The translations under genes and the position numbers were made by a program. DNA of 64,000 bases from Bacteroidia bacterium (lineage in GTDB: Bacteria > Bacteroidota > Bacteroidia > J057 > JADKCL01): positions 1,054,001-1,118,000 of the forward strand of contig JACJYV010000001.1 in assembly GCA_020635905.1 (NCBI GenBank). The letters run 5' to 3'. Of this stretch, positions 33,081-41,605 are shown piece after piece. Below the pieces are notes generated by a model, which made no database searches, was not told the origin of the DNA, and worked only from the letters and a program-made list of their open reading frames with translations. Position 1 is the first letter of the stretch. The number at the start of each line of letters is the position of its first letter.

Positions 33081-33508
33081 GCTAAAGTCCTTTTGAATGA
33101 ACGTCCTTCAAATTTGAAGGGACGACAAAAGTATAGGGTGTCCGGATGAAATGCAATACTTTTTCAAAAAATATTTTTGCCTGCAGATAACTGCCTGAAA
33201 ATGACCAGATTTTTCTTTCAGAAAAATTAAATCCCGCCCGAAGAGGAAGTTTTTGAGTACAGCCCGATAGATCATGGCCTGTTTGTGGGAGAATTTCCGG
33301 ACTTTACCCAAAATTTTATGACACCCTCTTGAATTTTATTCCGCTCATTATCAATACATTAAATTATTTTACAAAAAATTTCGCTCTCAGATGAAAAAAA
33401 ATTTTCCAAACGAAAATCCAGGGTGACGGGGGCTGCGTATTTTATCCTGAAATCAACCTCCACCAAGAGCACATCTCATTCATTCTTAAACCCTTAACCA
33501 TTACTACT
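33081..33508. other. 428-bp gap, no gene seen
   Basis: AT-rich leader between the repeat array and the IPT/TIG gene. It must hold promoters for the tRNA (minus) and the 33509 gene (plus). I found no convincing -33/-7 pair or RNA gene. Confidence 0.5.
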
Positions 33509-35782
33509 ATGGCTTTTATCTCATTTCCACCCACGCCGGTGCCGACCCTCGATTTGTTCAATTTCAGCCCTGCTTCAGGCAGCCCGGGTTCCCAGATCAA
33601 TATCTCGGTAACCCTCCTGAACACCCAGGTCAACGGAATCAAATTCAACGGCACCCCCGCCAATTTCTTCCAGCTTCAAAACGGCCAATACACAGCCATT
33701 GTGCCTTTTGGAGCCACAACCGGCCCCATTTCACTGCAAACCGGCAGCGGCAGCATCCTGACCTCCAACACCAATTTTACGGTCACGGGTTCTTCCACAG
33801 GTTCCCCCTCGATCACAGGACTTTCCCCTTTGAGTGGTCCCATTTTTTCGGAACTGACCATCAACGGAACCAATTTTGCCAATCTTCTGGGAGTCAGTAT
33901 CAATGGAGTGCCCGCCCAGGTGACCTACGCCACAGGCACCCAGATCGTGGTTTTGGTGCCCTCCCAGGCAACCAGTGGCCCGGTTCGGGTAGAAACCGTG
34001 AACGGGATTGCAGTCAGCAGCCAGGTGTTTACGGTCCTGACCGGCAACGGCGCCCTGCCCGGAATCAGTTCATTCACCCCCACGGGTGGCTCCACCGGCA
34101 CCATTGTCACGGTCAGCGGCAGTAACTTTTCCAACGTGCAAAGCGTCAAACTGGGCCAGACCAGCGTATTCTTCGGGGTTTTCAGCAACACCACCCTGCA
34201 ATTTTCGGTTCCGGCCAATGCCACCACGGGCTTCATTTCCGTGACCACTCCCGCCGGGACTGCCACCAGCAGCCAGCCATTTGTGGTGCAAACCAATCTC
34301 CAGATCCCGACCATCTCCAGTTTCAGTCCCACCTCCGCCACGGTTGGTGCCACGGTTACGGTCAACGGATCCGGGTTCGTGAATGTATCTCAGGTAAAAC
34401 TGGGCGATTTGCAGGCCGGCTTCAATGTGCTGAGCCCCAACACCCTGCAGTTTCAGGTGCCCATGGGCGCTTCCACCGGTAAAATCACGGTGACCACAGA
34501 TACGGGCACGGTTGTTAGTCAGGCCAGTCTGCAAATCCCGCCTGTTGCAGCAGGTCCGCAAATTTTCTCCTTCAGTCCTCCCGTCGGCAATCCGGGCACC
34601 CTGGTCAGCATTCAGGGCAGCAATTTTTCCAGCGTGACCGCGGTCACTTTCAATGGAATTCCCGGAGTGATCACCACCCTCCTGCCCGAACTGGTCATCG
34701 CAAAGGTACCCGAAGGAAATTTCCAGGGTAAAATCTCCCTGCTCAGTCCTTTTGGCAATGCGACCAGCGCTGGCGACTTTCTGGCCAGCGCCCCCACACC
34801 TAAAATCACTGGTTTCACCCCCAGCAAAGGCGCTCCCGAAACCGACGTTACCCTTTTTGGTGAAAATCTGCAGGATGTTTTTGAAGTCAGATTTGCCCCG
34901 GGAATCCTGGCCGACCTGAAAAGCATCGCTCCCGACGGAAAGAGCCTGGTCACCACCGTTCCCAATGGCGCCATCAACGGAGGAATCAAGGTAACCAGCC
35001 CGGCAGGTTTTGCCCTTACGCCCACCATTTTCGAAGTTGACAACAGCAATAACCTGCGCTTCACCAGCTTCAGCCCCACCCTTGGACCGGCTGGCACGGA
35101 TGTGGAGATCATTGGCACGGGCTTTTCCACGGTGGAAGAGGTGAAATTCAACGGCAAAGTTGCAGATTTTGACATCATTGACTCGGGCATGATCATCGCT
35201 ACCGTGCCCCCGGACGCCACTTCGGGCTTTATCACCCTGCGCCGCGGCATCGAGGAGATTTTCTCCCCCGATCCTTTCATGGTCACTCCCTTCGCCTTGC
35301 GCATTGATAGTTTCAATCCCACTTCGGCCAAACCTGGTGAGAATGTAACCATCTTTGGCAATGCCTTCACCTCCATCACCCGGGTGAAATTCAACGACAC
35401 GCCCGCTACTTTCCAGGTGCTGAGCGAAACCAAAATCCGGGCTACCGTGCCTGCAGGCGTAACCAAGGGACCTCTTTCGGTGAAAAACAGCCAGGGACAA
35501 ACCGCGGTTTCGGCCCAGGAATTCAGCCCGAATATTTCTGTGCCCTCGATCAGCCAGTTTACCCCTGTTTCGGGCGCGCCGGGCACCCAGGTGCTGATCA
35601 CAGGTTCGGGGCTTTCCAACGCCCGCCAGGTACTGTTCGGCCGGTTTGACGCCCAATTCACCAACGTTTCCGATACCCTGGTCCGGGCTTTTGTCCCTGA
35701 TTTTGCCCGCACAGGCGCCATTACCGTGATTACCGACAATGGAACGGCGGTTTCCGAAGGAATCTTTACCGTGTTGAAGTAA
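33509..35782 (+). CDS. Nine-domain IPT/TIG repeat protein without signal peptide
   Basis: 757 aa, ATG at 33509 (MAFISFPPTPVPTLDLF). Nine Ig-like IPT/TIG domains of about 80 residues follow one another. Each opens with a motif such as ITGLSPLSGPIFSELTING, ISSFTPTGGSTGTIVTVSG, ISQFTPVSGAPGTQVLITG, then VKFNG.. and a VP.gat.G.i.v closing strand. There is no signal peptide, lipobox, membrane helix or T9SS domain, although such domains usually lie outside the cell. The sequence is nearly Cys-free and low in charge. Either it is exported in an unusual way or the start is wrong; the leader upstream offers no better start. It may be an adhesin-like or structural fibre protein. Followed by a terminator, so monocistronic. 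Confidence 0.88.
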   Translation: MAFISFPPTPVPTLDLFNFSPASGSPGSQINISVTLLNTQVNGIKFNGTPANFFQLQNGQYTAIVPFGATTGPISLQTGSGSILTSNTNFTVTGSSTGSPSITGLSPLSGPIFSELTINGTNFANLLGVSINGVPAQVTYATGTQIVVLVPSQATSGPVRVETVNGIAVSSQVFTVLTGNGALPGISSFTPTGGSTGTIVTVSGSNFSNVQSVKLGQTSVFFGVFSNTTLQFSVPANATTGFISVTTPAGTATSSQPFVVQTNLQIPTISSFSPTSATVGATVTVNGSGFVNVSQVKLGDLQAGFNVLSPNTLQFQVPMGASTGKITVTTDTGTVVSQASLQIPPVAAGPQIFSFSPPVGNPGTLVSIQGSNFSSVTAVTFNGIPGVITTLLPELVIAKVPEGNFQGKISLLSPFGNATSAGDFLASAPTPKITGFTPSKGAPETDVTLFGENLQDVFEVRFAPGILADLKSIAPDGKSLVTTVPNGAINGGIKVTSPAGFALTPTIFEVDNSNNLRFTSFSPTLGPAGTDVEIIGTGFSTVEEVKFNGKVADFDIIDSGMIIATVPPDATSGFITLRRGIEEIFSPDPFMVTPFALRIDSFNPTSAKPGENVTIFGNAFTSITRVKFNDTPATFQVLSETKIRATVPAGVTKGPLSVKNSQGQTAVSAQEFSPNISVPSISQFTPVSGAPGTQVLITGSGLSNARQVLFGRFDAQFTNVSDTLVRAFVPDFARTGAITVITDNGTAVSEGIFTVLK

Positions 35783-35808
35783 GTGAGTTTATGGCTTTGT
35801 TAAGGAAG

Positions 35809-35835
35809 GCCCTCCCAGGTGGAGGGCTTTTCTTT
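35809..35835 (+). terminator. Terminator of the IPT/TIG gene
   Basis: Stem GCCCTCC / GGAGGGC with loop CAGGT, then TTTTCTTTT; 26 bp after the stop. Confidence 0.8.
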
Positions 35836-35874
35836 TGGGGATGCAGGGTAATTTTCTGCTGCAAATCAATTTTA

Positions 35875-35958
35875 TTACCCCAAAAGCCACCAAACCCCAC
35901 TCAGGGTGGCAAATGAAAGCAAAATACCCAGGCCAACCATCATGGCGCCCAGGCGGGG
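35875..35958. repeat. 84-bp duplicated 3' end of the AEC permease gene
   Basis: Matches 38602-38685 over 84 bp with one mismatch (CAGGGTGG against CAGAGTGG). It reads, on the minus strand, as the last 28 codons of the permease including its stop. It flanks the two-gene cassette 36057-38542 on the left. Confidence 0.9.
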
Positions 35959-36056
35959 AGAACTGCTATCAGGGCGAGAATTTGGATCACCCGGTTTGAC
36001 AAAAAACTAATTTTTACTTACCTTCCAACTTGTAATTTCACCACTTCCTGCAAACC

Positions 36057-37199
36057 ATGAAAACCCAGGACAAAGACCTGCAATCCCAGAATAATTTTGA
36101 AAAAGGCATTGACCCAGTAGGGGCAATGCACTCAAACGAGATGGACACAGGGGGTGCCAGCCTTAATCCGCCGCCATTTCAACTTAAGACAGATGATGAG
36201 AGCGGAATAAATCCCTTTGGTGGTGGAAATCACAGATCAAATGATGACGTTCAACCCCATTTGGGAAAAGTTTCGGCACCAATTCAGGCAAAAATGGCTA
36301 CCAAAGGCCCTGCCAATGTGGTTCAAATGGCCAGTATTAACGATTATGCAGACCGAAATAATCCTGCACATGACCCTTCAAGGTTATCTGATACCCAAAT
36401 AAGGGCCACGGATGAATACATAGAAATGGCGAGGGCCCATTATTATATTCCCACCACGGACCCTTCCATCTTGTACTCCCTTGAAGAAATTACCCTTGCG
36501 ACCCGTCTTGCCCTGAGAAGCATCAGAGAAGGAAATTCCTTTACGGTCGCCTCAAACGGACAGACTTTTTTGGATCGGGCCAAAGAACAACTTGGCACGG
36601 TCAGGCATATTGAAGGACAGGCAAATAACCTTCATTGGTCGGCATTTTCAAGTCAGGATGCAGCCACCAATCCATCTGTTTTACAAAGCCAGTATGCAAA
36701 ATGGATTCTTCTGAATCAGCCCGAACCCAACCCCAATAGTGGGATCATGAATTGTTGGGAAATGGTGATGTATGGCGCTTACCGCGCAGGCTATGTTACG
36801 GTTAGTCGGTTAAGACAAATCTATCTCACTGCCAATTCAAGTTTTGTGACCCGTTACAACCATATTGTGGACCAGGTAAGAAACCACGGAGCAGACCCCA
36901 ACTCGTTTACCTTTCCCAGTTTTGGAGACACTTTTGAATCGGAAATCAGAGCCAGCAGCGAATATATTTTCGACCCCTCAAACTCAAATTCTCCTTCTCC
37001 TTTACCCGGAGATATTGTTATCTTTAACCGTGCCGCAGGGCATGCCGCAATCTCGACAGGCACCGTAAACTCTAATGGTCAACATGAAATAATGAGTCTT
37101 TGGACGCAAAACAGAGGAAGAATTGTTCGGACAACTATTGAGGCACTCCTGGCAGATGGAGCGGGTACTCCTGTCAAATTCTGGAGCGCAAGGTGGTAA
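36057..37199 (+). CDS. Candidate effector with NlpC/P60- or CHAP-like cysteine hydrolase core
   Basis: 380 aa, ATG at 36057, no signal peptide. The first 100 residues are disordered and hold PPPFQLKTDDESG and then APIQAKM..VVQM, a leader type I link to cargo of extracellular contractile injection systems (inference). The C-terminal half has the marks of a papain-like amidase: Cys233 at the head of a helix (GIMNCWEMVMYGAY), then PLPGDIVIFNR and His329 in AAGHAAIS, followed by a polar strand end. NlpC/P60 and CHAP enzymes of this kind cut peptidoglycan peptides or proteins. The gene overlaps the next one, a lipoprotein, by 7 bp; that order suits an effector with its immunity protein. The pair is flanked by an 84-bp repeat and looks inserted. 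Confidence 0.75.
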   Translation: MKTQDKDLQSQNNFEKGIDPVGAMHSNEMDTGGASLNPPPFQLKTDDESGINPFGGGNHRSNDDVQPHLGKVSAPIQAKMATKGPANVVQMASINDYADRNNPAHDPSRLSDTQIRATDEYIEMARAHYYIPTTDPSILYSLEEITLATRLALRSIREGNSFTVASNGQTFLDRAKEQLGTVRHIEGQANNLHWSAFSSQDAATNPSVLQSQYAKWILLNQPEPNPNSGIMNCWEMVMYGAYRAGYVTVSRLRQIYLTANSSFVTRYNHIVDQVRNHGADPNSFTFPSFGDTFESEIRASSEYIFDPSNSNSPSPLPGDIVIFNRAAGHAAISTGTVNSNGQHEIMSLWTQNRGRIVRTTIEALLADGAGTPVKFWSARW

Positions 37200-38542
37200 T
37201 TTCAGGTAAATTTTCCTTAATTCCTTTTCTGATTCTCCTCACATTTGGCTGCGGAGCAAACCTGCATCAAACAGGAATCTCAAACCCCATGAATTCAAAA
37301 CCCCAAATCAATACGGGAATCTTCTTCCCCTGGAATCCTGAAACAGGCTTTACCCCCCACCACAAAAAATCCCCCAACTTTGGAGAATTGTATCAACAAC
37401 AGATTTATCAAAAAATTGAACCCATTCCCTTTGAAACTGACCCCCTGGGAGGGTTTCATTTTTTGCTAAGTAGTTACGATTTCTCTCACTCAGATACATC
37501 GCCCACTATTTTCCATTTCAATCGGGAAGGGAAATTTACTGGAAAGACCCAACTTACCCGTCCTGCTTTGGCGAAGGATTTCTGGGAGATAAAATCCTGG
37601 AAAACGGACGGGGAGAGCAATATTTATTTACTGGAAGAATTTGCAGCCTCAGAGGGTGACATTCATCAGGTGAGGCTCATTGAGATGAAAAACGGGATCG
37701 AAAAATGGGCCACCTCAGGCCCCGATAACTCCGGACATACCGAATATCTTAGTTTCACCGGAACAGGGTTCGACGGGATTTCCATTGAGGACAAAAAGGG
37801 TTTATTCGTTTTTAATAACCGCGAAAGTGGTAAAATCCTGGTAATTGATCCTGAAAATGGAAAAATTTCGGAATTAATCGAATTGGACCAAGCAGGCACA
37901 TCCTACTTCAAAGCCTCGGCCCATGAATGGGTTTATCCCACCTACTTTTCAGAGAAAAGACTAAGAGGTATTGGAAGATTTAATTCTGAATCCCAGGAGA
38001 AAAGCTCAAAAATTGGCGACGAAAATCTTTTTGGATTACTGCTATACCCCCTGGGAATGGCCCCCCCAAACCAGTTGATTACCGCATATCCTTTACCCTT
38101 TGGATTGGAGGGAAGAATCAATGCAATCAACATCAATGACTTTTCAGTCCAGTTTCTCAATCTTGGAAGCTTTGCCTTCTCAGCAGACGGAAAATCCGTC
38201 AATATGCTTACAGACTCTGCATTGGTCCACTTCATGGTTGGCGAACCGCCACATTATACCACACTTTCAGAACCTGTTGGGAATAGCAAATCGGAGTTGG
38301 CCTTCGTAAATGAAAATGGAAATTTTGTGGTACACACTGGTGAAGAACCAGGGAAACCTGGCATCATGAAAGAGTATTCTTCCAATGGACACCTCGCAAA
38401 CTCCTTTCCTGCAAAAAAGGAATTCCTGGAAAAAAAGGGGCAAACCCCTGGAATAAAATTCTGGAGAGTCAATTCCAACGGCGTTTTATTAATCCCCTTG
38501 ATCAATGAAAATGGAATTGGCTTTGTAGAATTGTCTTTTTAG
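37193..38542 (+). CDS. Lipoprotein with propeller-like repeats, candidate immunity partner
   Basis: 449 aa from a GTG at 37193 inside the end of the peptidase-like gene. The signal peptide has the lipobox LLTFGC with Cys20. The mature protein has repeated strand-turn units (NIYLLEEFA, GLFVFNNRESGKILVIDPENG, FAFSADGKSVNML), like a beta-propeller. It would be anchored in the periplasm or outer membrane, the compartment where a peptidoglycan-cutting effector would act. From coupling and location I suggest immunity or receptor function, without sequence proof. The 59 bp to the permease stop hold only a weak hairpin. Confidence 0.72.
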   Translation: MVISGKFSLIPFLILLTFGCGANLHQTGISNPMNSKPQINTGIFFPWNPETGFTPHHKKSPNFGELYQQQIYQKIEPIPFETDPLGGFHFLLSSYDFSHSDTSPTIFHFNREGKFTGKTQLTRPALAKDFWEIKSWKTDGESNIYLLEEFAASEGDIHQVRLIEMKNGIEKWATSGPDNSGHTEYLSFTGTGFDGISIEDKKGLFVFNNRESGKILVIDPENGKISELIELDQAGTSYFKASAHEWVYPTYFSEKRLRGIGRFNSESQEKSSKIGDENLFGLLLYPLGMAPPNQLITAYPLPFGLEGRINAININDFSVQFLNLGSFAFSADGKSVNMLTDSALVHFMVGEPPHYTTLSEPVGNSKSELAFVNENGNFVVHTGEEPGKPGIMKEYSSNGHLANSFPAKKEFLEKKGQTPGIKFWRVNSNGVLLIPLINENGIGFVELSF

Positions 38543-38601
38543 GAACAACCTTGTTTCAGTTGTCCGATTCTCCTCAGCAACGGCCAAAAGCAACCATCTC
38601 C

Positions 38602-38685
38602 TTACCCCAAAAGCCACCAAACCCCACTCAGAGTGGCAAATGAAAGCAAAATACCCAGGCCAACCATCATGGCGCCCAGGCGGGG
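38602..38685. repeat. 84-bp repeat, original copy at the permease 3' end
   Basis: The partner of 35875-35958. This copy is part of the intact permease frame, including its stop at 38602-38604, so it is the source and the left one is the duplicate. Confidence 0.9.
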
Positions 38686-39444
38686 GGCGAGTCCCACGCT
38701 CATGGTCAGCGCCCAGGCGCTGACCTGTGAGGGCATACCCGCCTCAAACACAGAGACCTGCGCGGCCAGTCCTTCGGCTCCCAGGAAACGGATTATGAGG
38801 AGGGCCAACAGGGGTGCCAGCACCAGTTTCAACCCCAGGCCGACGGCCAGGGGGGAAAAATGCTCCCGTTCCAGCCGAAATTCCATTTTCATGCCCACGG
38901 CAATAATCACCAACGGGATAAGGGTGGCGGCCAGGCCTTCCAGCATGAAAGTCACTGCCTGCGGAACCACCCAGCCACGCAAGGCAAAAGCCAGCAAGAG
39001 GGCCAGCAAAGGGGGGAAGGTGGCAATTTTTCGCAAAATATCCTTCACTTTGGCCTGTTCCTGCCCGGCATACACAGCTACCACCACGGTTCCGTAGGTG
39101 GCCAGGGCCAGGAAAGTTCCCAGTTGGTCGTAAAGCAGGGCATAGGGAATCCCCGCCTCCCCGAAAAAGGCATTCACCATGGGAAAACCAAAGAAAGAGG
39201 TATTACCCAGTGGCACCAACAGCATGAGCGCCCCTGTAATGGATTTACTCCAGCGAAATATCCGGGCCAGGCTCCAAACCAGGGTTGCAGACACCAAAAT
39301 CATGGCCCAGGGCATGAGAAAGGGGATCAACAGGTCGGTACTGAGCTCAATTTTGGGAATTTGCACCAGAATTACCGCAGGCAACGAAACGTAAATCACA
39401 AAGGAGGTCAGGACCTGGGCGGCAGCTTCGGGAAAAGCACGCAA
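38602..39444 (-). CDS. AEC-family (auxin efflux carrier-like) permease, start eroded
   Basis: Inner-membrane carrier of the AEC family, with about nine visible membrane helices (LIPFLMPWAMILVSATLVW, LLALLLAFALRGWVV, LVLAPLLALLIIRFL). Conserved family traits are the GNTSFFGFPMV segment and the GMPSQVSAW segment in the second half. The listed start is a TTG at 39444, but the frame is open to 39513 and encodes the expected first helix (NIIFILVLLAIGFALKHL). There the codons read GTA GAC TGG directly next to the CGGTTTACGGTTTAC repeat, with a stop at 39517. The normal ATG seems lost; CTG at 39501 is the only near-cognate start keeping helix 1. Substrate unknown. Possibly non-functional. Confidence 0.8.
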   Translation of the reverse strand: MRAFPEAAAQVLTSFVIYVSLPAVILVQIPKIELSTDLLIPFLMPWAMILVSATLVWSLARIFRWSKSITGALMLLVPLGNTSFFGFPMVNAFFGEAGIPYALLYDQLGTFLALATYGTVVVAVYAGQEQAKVKDILRKIATFPPLLALLLAFALRGWVVPQAVTFMLEGLAATLIPLVIIAVGMKMEFRLEREHFSPLAVGLGLKLVLAPLLALLIIRFLGAEGLAAQVSVFEAGMPSQVSAWALTMSVGLAPRLGAMMVGLGILLSFATLSGVWWLLG

Positions 39445-39510
39445 GTGCTTCAGGGCGAAGCCAATCGCTAATAAAACCAGTATGAAGATGATGTTTTCCA
39501 GAAGCCAGTC

Positions 39511-39650
39511 TACGGTTTACGGTTTACTCCCGATAGCTATCGGGATTACGGTTTGCAGTTTACGGTTGACATCTTGCCTATTACTTCTAATCTCTCAAAT
39601 CTAACATCTCAAATCTAATATCTAACCTCTCAAATCTACCGACTATTTCT
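39511..39650. repeat. Word repeats with an inserted 18-bp perfect palindrome
   Basis: 39511-39567: copies of CGGTTTA/CGGTTTG words, split by the perfect palindrome TCCCGATAGCTATCGGGA (39528-39545). 39580-39650: about five variants of ATCTCAAATCTAA. Both words recur elsewhere (20461-20510; reverse complement near 24030). Non-coding gap between divergent genes. Confidence 0.75.
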
Positions 39651-39664
39651 TATCTTAAACCCTG

Positions 39665-41572
39665 ATGAGAAAAATTGTACTGCTGAACCTGCTGGTCATC
39701 CTGACGGCCTGCACTGCTTGCTATGCGCAAAGCTCCATTTTCGTACGCAATAATACCTGGCTTGATTTTTCAGTTACCGTGATCCAAAACGGGACCCACG
39801 TGGTGCCGTTGGGAAAGTGGACCCAAAAGGCGGCTTTCAGCCGCCTGTGGGAAACAGACAAAGAAATCTTTGTCACCAACCGCGACACCAGCACCGTGCC
39901 GGCGGGTGACACCGTTTATTACGAGGTCACCCTCTGGTACAACCTGAGTCAGGTGACCCTTAAATTTCGGCTGGCGGGCAACCCCAATGGCACCCAACTG
40001 GCGTATGCCGCCAAAGGACCCGGATTTTCTGATCCCTGGGTCTCTGACGGGAATTTTCACCAAAATTCCTTCACCCTGGCCGGGCGCCAGATGACCATCA
40101 AATACAAACCCATCAACGACGACACTGGCCAAAGCAGGGATTTGCTGTTTGTGATCCATGAAAACCAGCCCGTGCAGATCGATTCGGTCGATTTTGCAAA
40201 TCCCAATGTGCTCAACCTGATGGGCTATAATATCCAGATGCTGCCCCTGGGCATCTCAGGACTGCCGCAGGCCGCTTTGCGGGGCGATCTCATGCCAGGC
40301 ATCATCTCTCCCTGGCTGGATGTGATGTTTTTTGCCGAGGCTTTCGACCCCACGCCCCGCACCGACCACCTGATTCCGGCCATGCAGGCCGCAGGTTTTC
40401 CCTATAATTCGGGCATTCTGAATGATTATTTCCCCTTCAACGGCGGGGTGATCATCTTCAGCCGCTGGCCCATTGAGGCGACCGACGACTACGATTTCCT
40501 GCTGTGTGGTCCCAATGCGGGCGATTGCTTCGCCAACAAAGGCATCAAATATGCCCGCATCAACAAGCTGGGCAAAAAGTACCACATCTTTGGCACCCAC
40601 ATGGACGCTGGCAGCGATGCCCAGGATTTGCTGGCCAAAAACCTGCAGATGGCCGAAATGCGGGATTTTATTGACGTACAAAACATTCCCCCCAACGAAG
40701 CCGTCCTTTACGGGGGCGATTTCAACGTCTCACCCACCAGCGGATACAACCAGTACGCCAATATGCTGGATTCTCTCCACCCTTTTTTGCCCTATGCCAC
40801 CGGATTTTTCTCCTCCACCATGGACCGCGACACCTGCCACATCATCGACCACATCTGGGGCAGCCGCAAGCACCTGATTCCGCTGAGGGGCACCAACCAG
40901 ATCACTTCCCTGCGCAGCATTGACGATGCCATGTGGGATTTGTCTGAATACAGTGATCACCGTGCCTGTTATGGCCGTTTTACCTATCCTGACATCAGTT
41001 TTGAGGGCGGGGATACGGTTTTATGTCCGGGGGAAAATATTACTTACAGTGTCAGTTCGAGCATTCAGGTGGATTATCAATGGGAAAAGGACGGGAATGC
41101 CATTTCTGGTGCCACCAGTTCGACTTACAGCCTCACCAATGCCCAGCCTTCAGACGGCGGAAACTACGTTTCTCATGTGCAATACGAGGTCATCACGGGC
41201 GATTCCAATGACTTTCTCACCCCATACTTTTTTCCCAACGGTCCCGACACGGTGCAGGCCGACCTGGCTTTGTCTTTTGGGCAGCTCATCGTGGATTACA
41301 ACCTGTGTATGGGAATTGGATTTGCCGAAGAACTGGAAACGGAAATGCGCATCTGGCCCAATCCTGCGCGGGAAAGTCTGATTGTGGAATGGAATGAAAC
41401 CTGGGGCGAAGGTCAGGCTGAATTGTGGGGATTGCAGGGAAATTCTTTGGCAAAATGGGTCCTGATTCCGGGAAAAAACAACCTGAAACTGAAAGGAATT
41501 CCGCCGGGAATCTACCTGTTGAAACTGAACCGCGGAAGCCAGTATGCCTGCCGCCGCGTACTGATTGAATAA
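39665..41572 (+). CDS. Secreted sphingomyelinase-like endonuclease/exonuclease/phosphatase protein, T9SS
   Basis: 635 aa. The signal peptide ends CYA-QS. Residues 22-165 form a beta-rich N-terminal domain. Residues about 175-445 are an EEP-fold phosphodiesterase: MGYNIQMLP (Asn), MFFAEAFDP (metal Glu), GTHMDAG, YGGDFNVSP (catalytic Asp and Asn), IIDHIWGS and the closing SDHRACYGRF (SDH). The set resembles bacterial neutral sphingomyelinase C more than DNases. An Ig/PKD-like domain follows (CPGENITYSV..YQWEKDG), then a T9SS type A sorting domain (IWPNPARESLIVEW ... YLLKLNRG). A secreted phospholipid-cleaving enzyme is likely. The 41606 gene follows after 33 bp, probably in one operon. Confidence 0.88.
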   Translation: MRKIVLLNLLVILTACTACYAQSSIFVRNNTWLDFSVTVIQNGTHVVPLGKWTQKAAFSRLWETDKEIFVTNRDTSTVPAGDTVYYEVTLWYNLSQVTLKFRLAGNPNGTQLAYAAKGPGFSDPWVSDGNFHQNSFTLAGRQMTIKYKPINDDTGQSRDLLFVIHENQPVQIDSVDFANPNVLNLMGYNIQMLPLGISGLPQAALRGDLMPGIISPWLDVMFFAEAFDPTPRTDHLIPAMQAAGFPYNSGILNDYFPFNGGVIIFSRWPIEATDDYDFLLCGPNAGDCFANKGIKYARINKLGKKYHIFGTHMDAGSDAQDLLAKNLQMAEMRDFIDVQNIPPNEAVLYGGDFNVSPTSGYNQYANMLDSLHPFLPYATGFFSSTMDRDTCHIIDHIWGSRKHLIPLRGTNQITSLRSIDDAMWDLSEYSDHRACYGRFTYPDISFEGGDTVLCPGENITYSVSSSIQVDYQWEKDGNAISGATSSTYSLTNAQPSDGGNYVSHVQYEVITGDSNDFLTPYFFPNGPDTVQADLALSFGQLIVDYNLCMGIGFAEELETEMRIWPNPARESLIVEWNETWGEGQAELWGLQGNSLAKWVLIPGKNNLKLKGIPPGIYLLKLNRGSQYACRRVLIE

Positions 41573-41605
41573 ATCCAACTGATTGCCACCTGATACCACC
41601 ACACC

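Noticed and set aside
34070..35739. Long open frames (528 and 375 codons) antisense to the IPT/TIG gene
   Set aside because: They mirror the codon bias of the repeat gene; composition is odd (His/Gly/Arg-rich) and the sense strand has clear domains.
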